The position numbers were made by a program, and so were the translations under genes. The notes beneath the pieces were generated by a model. The model was not told the origin of the DNA. It made no database searches and was given only the letters and a program-made list of their open reading frames with translations. Below are positions 28,283 through 37,258 of a stretch of DNA of 64,000 bases, piece by piece; the stretch's first letter is position 1; the number at the start of each line of letters is the position of its first letter. Source of the stretch: Clostridia bacterium (GTDB lineage: Bacteria > Bacillota > Clostridia > Christensenellales > Aristaeellaceae); assembly GCA_017550745.1 (NCBI GenBank), contig JAFZOG010000001.1, positions 22,016-86,015 of the forward strand, given 5' to 3'.

Positions 28283-28331
28283 GCTGGCGGCTCATCTGTG
28301 GCAGGAAAGGGTTGCGGCTATGCCGATCCCA

Positions 28332-28360
28332 TTACAAAGCCTTGTTTGGCAAATTATACC
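28332..28360 (+). promoter_or_regulatory. possible promoter of the TnpV-like gene
   Basis: TTACAA (28332-28337), 17-base spacer, TATACC (28355-28360), 17 bases before the ATG; the short leader still contains AGAAGGAG. Confidence 0.4.
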
Positions 28361-28376
28361 ACAGAAGGAGCGAAAC

Positions 28377-28748
28377 ATGAATACGATCTTTGAACAAAAC
28401 GGCGGTACATATGTGCAAAAGGATGGATACTTGTATCCAAACATTACGATCCCGGAGGAGGATATGCAGCCCATCGAGAAGTACGGTTGGATGCGGAAAC
28501 GGTATCTGAAAGAGCATCGGCCAATTGTCTATAATCAACTGGTTTTGTCCGGGAAGCTGTTCTCCCATATCCGGGAGATTGACAAAAGCTGTCATGATCA
28601 GATGGAGATGATGGTTGCACAAATGGCAAAGGCCGAAGGAGTGACTGAAAAGCTGAAAGCGGAGAATCAAATGGAATGGGTGAGGCGGATGAACAACATC
28701 CGAAACCGCGTCGATGAACTTGTTCTGAATGAGTTGATTTACAACTAA
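28377..28748 (+). CDS. tnpV: transposon-encoded protein TnpV-like
   Basis: 123 residues. MRKRYLKEHRPIVYNQLVLS, AEGVTEKLKAENQMEWVRRM and VDELVLNELIY match the TnpV family of small proteins carried by Tn4451-type and other Clostridia transposons. The function is unknown. Start ATG 28377 with AGAAGGAG upstream. It marks one edge of a block of mobile-element genes reaching to 31792 whose base composition is more AT-rich than the flanks. Confidence 0.85.
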   Translation: MNTIFEQNGGTYVQKDGYLYPNITIPEEDMQPIEKYGWMRKRYLKEHRPIVYNQLVLSGKLFSHIREIDKSCHDQMEMMVAQMAKAEGVTEKLKAENQMEWVRRMNNIRNRVDELVLNELIYN

Positions 28749-28761
28749 ACAAAAAACTATG

Positions 28762-28800
28762 CCTGGCTGTTATTGTTCATAAGATACAGCCAGGTATTTT
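28762..28800. terminator. bidirectional terminator between tnpV and the XRE gene
   Basis: CCTGGCTGT (28762-28770) with ACAGCCAGG (28786-28794), followed on the plus strand by TATTTT. On the minus strand the stem is followed by the complement of an A-rich run (28750-28757). It sits between two convergent genes. Confidence 0.75.
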
Positions 28801-28811
28801 CTATTTTTGTT

Positions 28812-29069
28812 TTATTTCTCGATTCTGAATTTGAGCAGCATATAGGGTTCGATTTCCAAAATGGTTGCGATATTGAATAACAGTTCCAAGGATAATCCAC
28901 GATCCATTCCGGGTGCTTCAACGGAGGCAAGATGCTGTCGGCTGATTCCCAGTTTTTCGGCCATCTGCTCCTGTGAGTACCCTTTCTTTTTGCGATAATA
29001 ACCGATTGCATAGGAAAGGTTTTCCATGCGTTCCCTGTTGTCAAACTCCCATTCCAAATCAGTCACCAT
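28812..29069 (-). CDS. XRE-family helix-turn-helix protein
   Basis: 85 residues with a Cro/CI-type HTH (YRKKKGYSQEQMAEKLGISR, about residues 25-44) and a short dimerisation tail. It is probably the repressor of the mobile block. It is transcribed away from the SLOG gene, and the 137-base gap holds a promoter overlaid by palindromes. The start is uncertain: ATG 29069 has AAAGG directly against it, while Met at 29027 (MENLSYAIGYY) has AGGGA at a better distance. Confidence 0.8.
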   Translation of the reverse strand: MVTDLEWEFDNRERMENLSYAIGYYRKKKGYSQEQMAEKLGISRQHLASVEAPGMDRGLSLELLFNIATILEIEPYMLLKFRIEK

Positions 29070-29118
29070 CCTTTGAAAATAGTCTATCCAATGGTGAAAG
29101 AATTGAAAATAATTCTTA

Positions 29119-29155
29119 ACACGTTATTGACGTGTAAAAAGCGTCATTATATAAT
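29119..29155 (+). promoter_or_regulatory. promoter with overlapping operator-like palindromes, SLOG gene
   Basis: TTGACG (29127-29132), 17-base spacer, TATAAT (29150-29155). ACACGT-tattg-ACGTGT (29119-29135) is a perfect inverted repeat across the -35 box, and TGACG (29128-29132) is repeated inverted as CGTCA (29142-29146) in the spacer. This is a natural site for the divergent XRE repressor. Confidence 0.7.
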
Positions 29156-29206
29156 TTGATCACGCTAATGAAATGGATAGATTGACAGATTAAGGGAGTT
29201 GAACAT

Positions 29207-29704
29207 ATGAAAACCTGCTTTTTCATCGGGCATAGAGACGCCAGTGATGAGATTCTTCCATATATAAGGGATGCAGCAGAGAAACTGATCGTTCAGGAGG
29301 AAGTAACACAGTTTTATGTTGGCGGGTATGGGAAATTTGACCGGTTGGCTGGGCAGGCGATTACTGATTTGAAAGCAATCTACTCTCATATTCATCTGTA
29401 TCGAGTCATCCCATATCATCCGGCAGACAGAAAAATAGAACTGCCTCAGGGATATGATGGTATGTATTACCCGGATGAGATGGAATATGTGCCTCGGATG
29501 TACGCCATATCCAAAGCCAACCGCATGATGATCGACACAAGTGATTTCCTGATTGCCTATGTTTGGTATACGGCAAGCAACGCCAGCAAGTTGCTGGAAT
29601 ATGCGAGAAAGCGCGAAAAGAAAGGACTTCTCCGAATCATCCATTTGGACTGTCGAGGAATGTCGAACGATTCTTTTGAGCACCCTATGGACAAGCCCAT
29701 ATAA
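29207..29704 (+). CDS. SLOG-family (YpsA/DUF1273-like) protein
   Basis: 165 residues with CFFIGHRDASDEI at the N terminus and YVGGYGKFDRLAGQAI, the pattern of SLOG / YpsA-like Rossmann proteins that bind nucleotides or nucleotide-derived signals. Such genes are common in mobile and defence islands, but the biochemical role of most is unknown. The start has AGGGAG upstream. It is driven by the promoter at 29127-29155 and is probably controlled by the divergent XRE protein. Confidence 0.75.
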   Translation: MKTCFFIGHRDASDEILPYIRDAAEKLIVQEEVTQFYVGGYGKFDRLAGQAITDLKAIYSHIHLYRVIPYHPADRKIELPQGYDGMYYPDEMEYVPRMYAISKANRMMIDTSDFLIAYVWYTASNASKLLEYARKREKKGLLRIIHLDCRGMSNDSFEHPMDKPI

Positions 29705-29861
29705 TTCTGGTATGATTTTTCCTGAGAGAAAGAAAAAGCCTGTCTCAAAAAAATTTTAAAAAGTTTTGAAAACCTGGAAAAAAAGCGGCAGTCTCGTGCC
29801 CATATATAATAGAGGGGTACCTCAAATACAAAAAGATGAGCATGGGAGACGAGGAAAGATC

Positions 29862-30920
29862 ATGGACGGATACGAAAACAACAGCGCTTACGCTGATAAA
29901 GATAGAAGCTTTGTACACCTGGGTGAGGATGAATTTGAACTGCGGGACGCGGAGGAACAGCCTGAACGGAAAAGCGGAAAGAAAAAGAGTGTCCCAGATG
30001 AGGAGGAGAAACCGGATATCGAGTACATCCCGGAAGGAAGGGGCGGGTATATCCGCATATCACCCACCAGCAACTTCCGGCTCCTGCCGCTGTTTTTTGC
30101 TTTGCCTAAGCATATGGTGCGAGAACGGGCCGCCTATTTGACGCTTCCACGGAATACGAAAAGGATCGTGGAAAGCCAGAAATACTTTGATATGGTCCGG
30201 GACGATGCTTTCCTGGAGTTGGTGATGGACTGTTACGCCTGGGCCATCTGGCAGTTTTTGAAGGTGCCTGGGAAAGACGGAGAATACAAGAGCATTCCGG
30301 GCGGATGGGAAAACTACTCTGGCTACTTCCCTCTGTGGCAGATGAGCTATATGATTATCGGCGGATTCGTGGATGGACTCGCCAAAGAATTGGGCTGGAG
30401 CGTTCAATATGTATTCAGCCAGCCCTATGCGGTGGATTTTCCCTGGCTGACGCAAAAGCAGTTCATGAACCTGGCCGGGAACATGACCGACAAGATCGTG
30501 GCGGAATTGAACCTGCAGCCGACAATTGACATGGTATGGCGGCAGCGGCAGCCGGAAGATTACAACGGAAAGAATGCTGCTGCCCGTGACCATATGCGTT
30601 CCTGGTATCATACCCGCGCCTTTGATCATGTTTCTTTGGATAGTATGATGGAAGGAGCCAAGGAGGGACAGGACAACCCTGCGAAAGATATTCCCGATCC
30701 AAAAGCTGAATTTGAACAGCGGGTGATCGATCAGGAGCAGGTGAACGAGTTTCAATCGGGATTATCGGAAACCGATATGACCATCCTGAAAATGCGGATG
30801 GAAGGATGCAAATTAGAGGACATCGCCAAAGCCACAGAATATAAAACGGCAAGCGCGGTCAAGAAACGGATTGACAAAATCGCCGCGCAATATGAACAGT
30901 TTTCAAATGAGTCAGCATAA
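29862..30920 (+). CDS. mobile-element protein with sigma-70 region 4-like C terminus
   Basis: 352 residues. The last ~50 (SETDMTILKMRMEGCKLEDI, then KTASAVKKRIDKI) form a helix-turn-helix like sigma factor region 4. The middle (DMVRDDAFLELVMDCYAWAI) is helical, and the N-terminal ~60 residues are charged and disordered. It may act as an alternative sigma-like regulator within the transposon; the catalytic-type regions 2 and 3 are not recognised. I chose ATG 29862 (GAGGAAAG upstream) over an upstream in-frame ATG whose tail crosses the leader. Confidence 0.55.
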   Translation: MDGYENNSAYADKDRSFVHLGEDEFELRDAEEQPERKSGKKKSVPDEEEKPDIEYIPEGRGGYIRISPTSNFRLLPLFFALPKHMVRERAAYLTLPRNTKRIVESQKYFDMVRDDAFLELVMDCYAWAIWQFLKVPGKDGEYKSIPGGWENYSGYFPLWQMSYMIIGGFVDGLAKELGWSVQYVFSQPYAVDFPWLTQKQFMNLAGNMTDKIVAELNLQPTIDMVWRQRQPEDYNGKNAAARDHMRSWYHTRAFDHVSLDSMMEGAKEGQDNPAKDIPDPKAEFEQRVIDQEQVNEFQSGLSETDMTILKMRMEGCKLEDIAKATEYKTASAVKKRIDKIAAQYEQFSNESA

Positions 30921-30946
30921 GCAGGTCATCCTCCTTATGCTTCAAG

Positions 30947-30974
30947 CAGTCATGAGCGTTCATGGCTGTTTTTT
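30947..30974 (+). terminator. intrinsic terminator after the sigma-like gene
   Basis: CAGTCATG (30947-30954), 6-base loop, CATGGCTG (30961-30968) with one wobble pair, then TTTTTT. Confidence 0.75.
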
Positions 30975-31087
30975 ATATACACGGTCATCGGTTCATCCTG
31001 TTTTGCCGATGATCTTGCCCCATATGGAAAATAACAGCACGTCGGACAAAAATGTCCGGTGTGTACACGGAAAGGAGAATGAAAAGA

Positions 31088-31303
31088 ATGCCAAAGGAAC
31101 CCTTTGAAGCCTTGCCGGATGTGCTGAATGCCAGCCACCTGGCGGAGATTCTGCATCTGTCCCGCAGCGGCGCGTACAATCTGCTGAACCAGGCGGATTT
31201 CCCCACGCTGCATGTAGGCGGCAAAAAGCTGGTCATGAAGCAGGCACTGATTGACTGGATGCAAAGGCACACCAATGCTTCGATGAACGGAAGGGAGCAA
31301 TGA
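31088..31303 (+). CDS. excisionase-like helix-turn-helix protein
   Basis: 71 residues. NASHLAEILHLSRSGAYNLL followed by FPTLHVGGKKLVMKQALIDW is the MerR/excisionase-type DNA-binding layout used by Xis proteins of conjugative transposons. Two ATGs follow AAAGGAG; the second (31088) has the better distance. It precedes tnpW and the recombinase stub, the normal order near the end of a Tn4451-like element. Confidence 0.75.
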   Translation: MPKEPFEALPDVLNASHLAEILHLSRSGAYNLLNQADFPTLHVGGKKLVMKQALIDWMQRHTNASMNGREQ

Positions 31304-31383
31304 TTTATGGATCTGCCACAAAAGCCAAAGCACAGGAATCATCATAAAGCAAATATAAACGACGGAAGGAGGCTTTATTTATT

Positions 31384-31611
31384 ATGCAAAAAACCTATCA
31401 GAGCGCCGGCGAGATCACCCGGCGTATTGGCGGAACCAACTATCGCGTGAGAATACATTATCAAGCTGACGCGGATGAAGATATGCAGGAAAAGGTACTG
31501 CGGCTGATTCAGAACGATCTGCATTTTTCTGAAGAAAACAAGGAAATCAGCTTCCCAAAAGGGGAAGACTATGGTACAATGAATCTGCCACAGGTGAGCC
31601 GTCCAGCCTGA
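31384..31611 (+). CDS. tnpW: transposon-encoded protein TnpW-like
   Basis: 75 residues. ITRRIGGTNYRVRIHY at the start and a MNLPQVSR-type tail match TnpW, a short protein of unknown role encoded just before the large serine recombinase in Tn4451-type elements. ATG with AAGGAGG upstream; 13 bases to the recombinase fragment. Confidence 0.75.
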   Translation: MQKTYQSAGEITRRIGGTNYRVRIHYQADADEDMQEKVLRLIQNDLHFSEENKEISFPKGEDYGTMNLPQVSRPA

Positions 31612-31624
31612 AAGGAGTTCCAAC

Positions 31625-31792
31625 ATGAACAGCAGGCAGACGGAAAATAAAGCAACCGCGCTTTACGAGCGCCTTTCTTGTGATGACGACCTCGCCGGGG
31701 ACAGCAATTCCATCACCAACCAGAAAAAGTATCTGGAATTGTATGCCGCCGAGCACGGCTTTTTGAATTGCATCCATTATACGGATGTGTAG
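31625..31792 (+). pseudogene. N-terminal stub of a TnpX-type large serine recombinase
   Basis: 55 codons. ALYERLSCDDDLAGDSNSI (with the catalytic serine of the resolvase domain) and QKKYLELYAAEHGF match the start of TnpX-like recombinases. The frame then ends at YTDV-stop, where the family continues with D-D-G-x-S-G. The whole remainder (normally several hundred residues) is missing, so the element cannot excise with this gene. AAAGGAG precedes the ATG. Confidence 0.85.
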
Positions 31793-31829
31793 TATCGCAT
31801 TTTGATACAATTTAACAGATGAAAAGGCA

Positions 31830-31863
31830 GGGGTATTCAAAAAAAGAGGGGTTTGAATACCCC
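31830..31863. terminator. hairpin between the transposon remnant and the mannan operon
   Basis: GGGGTATTCAAA (31830-31841) pairs with TTTGAATACCCC (31852-31863). It lies 90 bases past the stop of the minus-strand GH130 gene and probably ends the mannan operon; the T run on the minus strand is short (CCTTTTC). Confidence 0.55.
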
Positions 31864-31953
31864 CCTGTTTACACGGAAATTCAGATAATGTAGGAGTTTT
31901 GTTGCAATAGGCATCTATGCAGCATGCAGCCTTTTGCAAGGCATGTGGAAATA

Positions 31954-33120
31954 CTACTGCTGCGAAAAATAATTCAAATTCTTCTGGATAAAGCCGATTC
32001 GCTGCCGTACACATTCCACACTTCTTCCGGGATCACGGGGTGTGCTGAATACATAATCGGTCAGGCGGTCAATATCGGTAGTTGCCACGTGCAGCCGGGT
32101 GTCGCTGGACGCGTAATAGATGTACACCTTGCCGTCCGGCGCGGCGATAGCCCCGTTGGTGAAGCACACGTTGCCGACATCGCCGAGCCGTTCAATGCCC
32201 ACGGGGCCGATCAGGAAACCGCCGGGCTCGGCGATGACCCGGGAAGGATCGTCCAGGGCGGTGGCGAAGCAATAGATCACATAGCGCAGTCCAGCCGCGG
32301 TGTTGCGCACGCCGTGGGCAATGTGAATCCATCCTTTATCGGTCTTGATGGGCACGGCCCCCGCGCCGTTCTTGCTTTCGGTGATGGTATGGTACTTGCG
32401 GACGGAGGTCATTTTTTCCTCGTCGATCACGGCGTGGGTGATATCTTCGCACAGGCCGAAACCGATGCCCCCGCCGGAGCCCGTTTCAATGAAATCGTCC
32501 ATGGGGCGGGTATAGAAGGCATATTTGCCGTTCACAAATTCGGGATGCAGGCACACGTTCCGCTGCTGGGGTGAGCGCAGGGTGACGAGGTTCGGCAACC
32601 TCTCCCAGGTTTTCAGGTCTTTTGTGCGCACGATGCCAGCGGCTGCCGTGGCGGCGGAGAGATCGGGATTGGTATTGTCCTTGCTTTCGGAGCAGAACAC
32701 GCCGTAGATCCAGCCGTCCTCGTGCCGGGTCAGACGCATATCGTACACGTTGGTTTCCTCGGGGCAGGTATCGGGTAGCAGCACCGGCTCGTCCCAGAAG
32801 CGGAAACCGTCCACTCCGCTGTCTGACTGGGCCACGGCGAAAAAGCTCTTACGGTCGCTGCCCTCCACTCGGGCCACCAGGGTGAATTTCCCGTCCAGCA
32901 GGATGGCCCCGCTATTGAACACTGCATTGACGCCTAAGCGCTGCATCATAAAGGGATTGGTTTCCGGGTTCGGGTCGTACATCCAGAAGGGCGGGATGTG
33001 ATTGCGGGTCAGCACCGCATGGTTCCAGCGCTCGTAAATGCCGTTGTATCGGTCATAATTGACGGTGTTTTTCCGGTTCACTAAGATTTCATACCGAGCC
33101 TGCAATTCCTGATAGGTCAT
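31954..33120 (-). CDS. GH130 4-O-beta-D-mannosyl-D-glucose phosphorylase
   Basis: 388 residues. [46 protein letters not shown] and [15 protein letters not shown] (D127, the proton donor in GH130) place it in subfamily GH130_1, whose members split mannosyl-glucose with phosphate into mannose 1-phosphate and glucose. Cytoplasmic. Start ATG 33120 with AGGAGGA upstream; its ATG overlaps the stop of the epimerase gene (ATGA). The frame is open further upstream but that part lies within the epimerase gene. Last gene of the mannan operon. Confidence 0.92.
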   Translation of the reverse strand: MTYQELQARYEILVNRKNTVNYDRYNGIYERWNHAVLTRNHIPPFWMYDPNPETNPFMMQRLGVNAVFNSGAILLDGKFTLVARVEGSDRKSFFAVAQSDSGVDGFRFWDEPVLLPDTCPEETNVYDMRLTRHEDGWIYGVFCSESKDNTNPDLSAATAAAGIVRTKDLKTWERLPNLVTLRSPQQRNVCLHPEFVNGKYAFYTRPMDDFIETGSGGGIGFGLCEDITHAVIDEEKMTSVRKYHTITESKNGAGAVPIKTDKGWIHIAHGVRNTAAGLRYVIYCFATALDDPSRVIAEPGGFLIGPVGIERLGDVGNVCFTNGAIAAPDGKVYIYYASSDTRLHVATTDIDRLTDYVFSTPRDPGRSVECVRQRIGFIQKNLNYFSQQ

Positions 33121-34298
33121 TTTGCTTCCTCCTTCATGCCGCGGCGCAGCACCTCGATGCACATGCGCCCGTTGTGATAGGGACATTTCCAGGGCTCCAC
33201 GATGGGTTCGTCGCTGCCGGGCGTGCCGTCTTCGTTGACGTACCAGAACCATTCGCTGTTGGTGCGCTTGTCGGTCATCACGTCCCGGATGTAGTTCCAT
33301 TGGGACAGCATCGCGTCCCAGTATCGGGTTTCGCCCGTCTTTTCCCAGGCGTTCAGGAAACCCATCAGCGCCTCCGCCTGTACCCACCAGATGCGCTTCT
33401 GATTGACCACGCCCCGTTCACATTCGTTGGCGAAGCCGTGATCCGTGAAAGCGGCGTGCCAGGTATGATCCGCCATCTCCAAAAGCCGTGGCCGGATGCG
33501 GGCGGTCAGGGCCGGGTCGTCCAGGGCTTCCAGCGTCTTTTCCGTCAGCCAGCTGGTTTCGATGTCGTGGCCGAATGAGTGCAGGTCGATGAGGGAATGG
33601 TATTCATGATCGAAGAACACTTCCTGGCGGCGTTTTTCTTTGTTGTAGATTTTCGATTCCCAAATATCCAATATTTCATAGAGCCGGGCTTTCAGCTCCG
33701 GGTCGGACCAGACTTGATAGAGCCCCGTGTACCCCTCCATTACGTGGAGCAGGGTGTTCATAGTGCGGGTGGCCATCACGCCGTTTTCGGAGAGCTTTTC
33801 GTTGCTTTCGGGCCGCCAGTCCGCGGTAAACGCTTCCAGATAGCCCCCGGCGTCCCGGCATTTATCCTCGATCATGCGGAATAGCACCTTGGCCCGCTCC
33901 AGGGCATAGGGATTTTTCCCGGCGCGGAAGTAGGCAGAAAGGGCATAAATGGCAAACGCCTGGTTGTAGGTGTGCTTGGTGGCGTCCGCCACCGTGCCGT
34001 CCGCGTGCAGGGACCAGTACACCCCGCCGTTTTGCTGATCCGTCATCCGTTTCAGCATTTCATAGGCGTGACGCGCTTCTCCCAGCAGGGCTTCGTCCTT
34101 CAGCAGCAGATACGCTTCCGAAAAGAACCAGAGAATACGGCTGTTGAGGATGCAGCCTTTGTCCGCTTCCGGATGCCGGATCAAATCATAATCCACCTTC
34201 CCCACGTATCCGCCCCGGACATCGTCCCGCAGACCGCTCCAAAAAGGCAAGATTCGCCTCGTCAGTTCCTGATGAACTTCCGCAAAGAAACGTGTCAT
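33117..34298 (-). CDS. cellobiose/mannobiose 2-epimerase (AGE superfamily)
   Basis: 393 residues of the N-acetylglucosamine 2-epimerase fold. H244 in [10 protein letters not shown] and H375 in [10 protein letters not shown] correspond to the catalytic histidines of characterised cellobiose 2-epimerases. The [13 protein letters not shown] segment is also typical. In mannan users it turns beta-1,4-mannobiose into mannosyl-glucose, the substrate of the GH130 enzyme encoded next with overlapping stop/start. ATG with GGAGGGG upstream. Confidence 0.92.
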   Translation of the reverse strand: MTRFFAEVHQELTRRILPFWSGLRDDVRGGYVGKVDYDLIRHPEADKGCILNSRILWFFSEAYLLLKDEALLGEARHAYEMLKRMTDQQNGGVYWSLHADGTVADATKHTYNQAFAIYALSAYFRAGKNPYALERAKVLFRMIEDKCRDAGGYLEAFTADWRPESNEKLSENGVMATRTMNTLLHVMEGYTGLYQVWSDPELKARLYEILDIWESKIYNKEKRRQEVFFDHEYHSLIDLHSFGHDIETSWLTEKTLEALDDPALTARIRPRLLEMADHTWHAAFTDHGFANECERGVVNQKRIWWVQAEALMGFLNAWEKTGETRYWDAMLSQWNYIRDVMTDKRTNSEWFWYVNEDGTPGSDEPIVEPWKCPYHNGRMCIEVLRRGMKEEAK

Positions 34299-34312
34299 AC
34301 TCCCCTCCGATT

Positions 34313-35293
34313 TCAGTACAAGACGGGCAGCCGATCCTTCGTGATGGCGTAAGGATGGCTGTACATTTTTTTCAGCGTCTCAAAATCCGTATACTTTTCT
34401 TCCAGGCAAAACGCGCCAGACCAGGTCATAAAGCTGACCCACGGGCTTTTCTCCTCGCACAGCGCGTCAATATCGGGAATGGGGCCGATCTCGCCGATCA
34501 GGGTGATCTTGTCAGCGCCTGTGATCGCCTTCAGTTCCCGCAATTCTTCCCGATGGCTGGTATGCGTATGGGGTTCCGGGTACAGATCCCGAGAGATGAT
34601 ATCCACCACATCGTCTCCCGGATAGCAGGCGGGGATCGGGGAATTCCACACCCAGATCAGGTTGTTCAAATGATGCAGCCGGGTAAAGCGATGGTGCATG
34701 ATCCGATAGAGAGCTTTCACGGTCTCCGGCCCCTTGCTGCCCCACCAGAACCAATCCCCGTCCCCTTCGTGGAAGGGCCGCCACAGGATCGGAACTCCCT
34801 GATCGCAAAAGGGCCGAAGCAGCCCCGCCATCACGTCCAGATCGGAAAGCAGCGCCCGGTTTTCTTCTGTTCCGTCGATGACCGCCCGTCTGGCGTCAAA
34901 AGGGGTGTTTTCCGCAAAAAAAGATTTCCCGTGACCGTAAAGTGGGGAGAACCAATGCCAAGTAAAGGTGATCAGGCCCTTTTGCCGCGCCCATTCCCAG
35001 GCCCGGCTCAGCGTGCCGTAATTCCTTCTAATTTCTTCCTGGCATACGTCGTCTGTATCCAGATAGTTGATATTCGGAGAGTAGGAAAGCAATTCAAAGC
35101 CCACCAGCGCGGGCAGGGTGCCCGTCAGGCTTTGAATACGGCGCAGTTCTTCCTGTTCCATGGTCTGGGTGTGCTGCCCCGTCAGAATGCCCTTCCCCGA
35201 CAGGTCTTTCAGATAACGCAAGACCGTGTGAACGCAGGGAAGGGCATCTGGCTGGCCCTCGTATGGATGGTCGGTCGTCATTGCATATTTCAT
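34313..35293 (-). CDS. GH26 beta-mannanase, intracellular
   Basis: 326 residues. The acid/base is E176 in WRPFHEGDGDWFWWG and the nucleophile E268 in TLIGEIG; TGQHTQTM and TFTWHWFSP are further GH26 landmarks. There is no signal peptide or binding module, so it works on oligosaccharides already imported, probably as a mannobiose-releasing enzyme. Start ATG 35293 overlaps the LacI stop (ATGA), which suggests coupled translation; Met at 35281 is an alternative with better spacing from AGGAAGG. Confidence 0.9.
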   Translation of the reverse strand: MKYAMTTDHPYEGQPDALPCVHTVLRYLKDLSGKGILTGQHTQTMEQEELRRIQSLTGTLPALVGFELLSYSPNINYLDTDDVCQEEIRRNYGTLSRAWEWARQKGLITFTWHWFSPLYGHGKSFFAENTPFDARRAVIDGTEENRALLSDLDVMAGLLRPFCDQGVPILWRPFHEGDGDWFWWGSKGPETVKALYRIMHHRFTRLHHLNNLIWVWNSPIPACYPGDDVVDIISRDLYPEPHTHTSHREELRELKAITGADKITLIGEIGPIPDIDALCEEKSPWVSFMTWSGAFCLEEKYTDFETLKKMYSHPYAITKDRLPVLY

Positions 35294-36300
35294 CCTTCCT
35301 GATGCTCGCAAATTCCCTCAGAGCCCCGATATACGGGCTGACCGCTGACCACCACACGGCCATAGGGCTTGGTGGAGCCCGCGCACCTCTCCTCGATGGC
35401 CTGGACCGCCAGTTCGATCATGCTGTCCGTGTCCACCCGGAAGGTGCTTAACGAAATATCTGAAGATGCGTCCATCACAAAATCGTCAAACCCAGTAACG
35501 GAGATATCCTCCGGCACGCGCAAGCCCCTGCCGCGCAGCGCGGCGATCAGCCTGCCGGCCACCACGTCGCAATTGCAGACAAAGGCTGTGGGCAGATCGC
35601 GGGGCAGCTTGATGGGCGTCAGGTTGCTGTGGTCGTCCCGATCCCGCAGAATCCATTTTTCCTGGATGGGGAGGCCATGCAGCAGCATAGCCCGGTAATA
35701 GCCCAAATACCTGTCCATGATGCTGCTGGTAGCGTGTACGTTGCCCACAAAGCCGATTTTGGTGTGGCCGTTTTTAATGAGATGGCTGGTCAGCCGGTAG
35801 CAGCCATAGGTGTTATCTCCTACCACGGAATCGGCGTTGCCTTGCTCGTCGTAAAAATCCAGAAACACCGTGGGAATCCCGGAAGCGGCGATCATGCGGT
35901 AATAGGGCTTGGCAGGCTGCCCTAACATGATGATGCCGTCCACGTGCCGGGACCGCATAATTTGAGGAGGCTGCAGCGCTTCCTCCGCCTGGCCGTTCAC
36001 GATCTCCAGCAGGCCGAAATGCCCTTCCTGCGTAAGACGCCCCGCCAGCTTTTTATACATCGAGGAATAGAAAGAAGCAGATTCAAAGTATTGCTCGGGC
36101 ACCAGGATGCCGATGTCCAGGCTCGTCCGTTCCTCCGTCTTTTCGGGAGCGGGATACTGATAATCCGTCTCCTTGGCGATTTGGAGGATTCGCTTTCGCA
36201 TCTCCTCGCTCATACCGGGCTTCCCTGCCAGCGCCTTGGAAACTGTAACGGCGCTGACACCGGCCATCTTCCCAATATCCCGCATGGTTACTTTTTTCAT
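35290..36300 (-). CDS. LacI-family transcriptional regulator
   Basis: 336 residues. The N-terminal LacI HTH (MRDIGKMAGVSAVTVSKAL, residues 6-24) is followed by a periplasmic-binding-protein-like effector domain (GNVHATSSIMDRYLGYYRAM; VTGFDDF). Encoded inside the mannan operon between transporter and enzymes, so it probably represses this operon and is relieved by a manno-oligosaccharide. The palindrome at 39642-39664 below the operon promoter is a candidate operator. ATG with GGAGGAG upstream. Confidence 0.9.
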   Translation of the reverse strand: MKKVTMRDIGKMAGVSAVTVSKALAGKPGMSEEMRKRILQIAKETDYQYPAPEKTEERTSLDIGILVPEQYFESASFYSSMYKKLAGRLTQEGHFGLLEIVNGQAEEALQPPQIMRSRHVDGIIMLGQPAKPYYRMIAASGIPTVFLDFYDEQGNADSVVGDNTYGCYRLTSHLIKNGHTKIGFVGNVHATSSIMDRYLGYYRAMLLHGLPIQEKWILRDRDDHSNLTPIKLPRDLPTAFVCNCDVVAGRLIAALRGRGLRVPEDISVTGFDDFVMDASSDISLSTFRVDTDSMIELAVQAIEERCAGSTKPYGRVVVSGQPVYRGSEGICEHQEG

Positions 36301-36343
36301 CCGTTTCTCCTCCCTGCCTTCATTTATTCGACACGGCAGGGCG

Positions 36344-37243
36344 TTATCCCTTCACGGAGCCGCTGGCTAATCCGGCATATACCTGCTTCTGGAACACCAG
36401 GAACGCGATCAGGGGCGGCAGCAGCGTCAGCAGCACCCCGGCGCAGATGATGTTGAACTGGGATTTGTAGGGACCGGAGAAGGAATACAAGGCGGTGGAA
36501 ACCGTGTAATACTTGCCGGAATTCAGGTACAGGTTGGCGTTGTAGTATTCGTTGTACACCCCCACGCCCTTGAGCACGGCCACGGTAATGATGGCGGGCT
36601 TGGTGAGCGGCAGAAGGATTTTGAAGAACACGCCGAAATAGGTGCAGCCCTCCAGCACGGCGGATTCATCCAGCGCCACGTCTAAGTTTTCAAAGTATTG
36701 CAGGAAGATATAGATGGAAATCACGTCCGTGCCGGACATGAGGATGATGTAGCCCGTCAGGGTATTGACCAGCCCCAGGTCGGTCATGATCTGGTAGGTG
36801 GTCACCTGCATGGCGATGCCAGGGATCAGCGTGGCCACCAGGAACAGGTTGCGGATCAGGCCGTTGCCGGGGAAGGAAAAGCGATTCAGCACATAGCCCA
36901 GCATGGAACCCATCATCACCGATACCGCCACCACGATCACCACGACCAATCCGGAAGTGGCAAAGGCGCGAAGCAGGCTCTGGCTGGGCTGATTGCCCTC
37001 CCAAACCTGTTTGTAATTGGAGAAATTCAGCCAGTTTTGCGGCAGGGCCATGGCGTTGGTGGTGCTGTATTCCTCCGCGGTCTTGAAGGACACCGTAAAG
37101 GCGGATACGATGGGCAGCAGGGCGATAAAGCAGGCCAGCAGCAGGCAGAAATAGGCCAGCGTGCGCAAAACTACCTTTTTCGTTAATGCGCTGTTGTTTT
37201 CCCGCGTATTGCCTCGAGGGAGGGCAGATTGCTTCACAGACAT
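36344..37243 (-). CDS. ABC sugar transporter permease, MalG type
   Basis: 299 residues, six predicted transmembrane segments, EAA-type loop DESAVLEGCTYFGVFFKILL and C terminus VYAGLASGSVKG as in MalG-class permeases. It pairs with the MalF-type permease encoded 15 bases upstream. ATG with AGGAGG upstream. Part of the manno-oligosaccharide importer. Confidence 0.92.
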   Translation of the reverse strand: MSVKQSALPRGNTRENNSALTKKVVLRTLAYFCLLLACFIALLPIVSAFTVSFKTAEEYSTTNAMALPQNWLNFSNYKQVWEGNQPSQSLLRAFATSGLVVVIVVAVSVMMGSMLGYVLNRFSFPGNGLIRNLFLVATLIPGIAMQVTTYQIMTDLGLVNTLTGYIILMSGTDVISIYIFLQYFENLDVALDESAVLEGCTYFGVFFKILLPLTKPAIITVAVLKGVGVYNEYYNANLYLNSGKYYTVSTALYSFSGPYKSQFNIICAGVLLTLLPPLIAFLVFQKQVYAGLASGSVKG

Positions 37244-37258
37244 TTTTCCAATCCTCCT

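Noticed and set aside
31954-33387. Longer GH130 gene starting at 33387
   Set aside because: The extra N-terminal part lies inside the epimerase gene in another frame; the ATG at 33120 has AGGAGGA upstream and begins where the family match begins.
35738-35760. Third copy of hairpin B of the multi-hairpin element
   Set aside because: A CGTGTACGTTGCC string occurs in the LacI gene but without the pairing arm or linker; it is coding sequence by chance.
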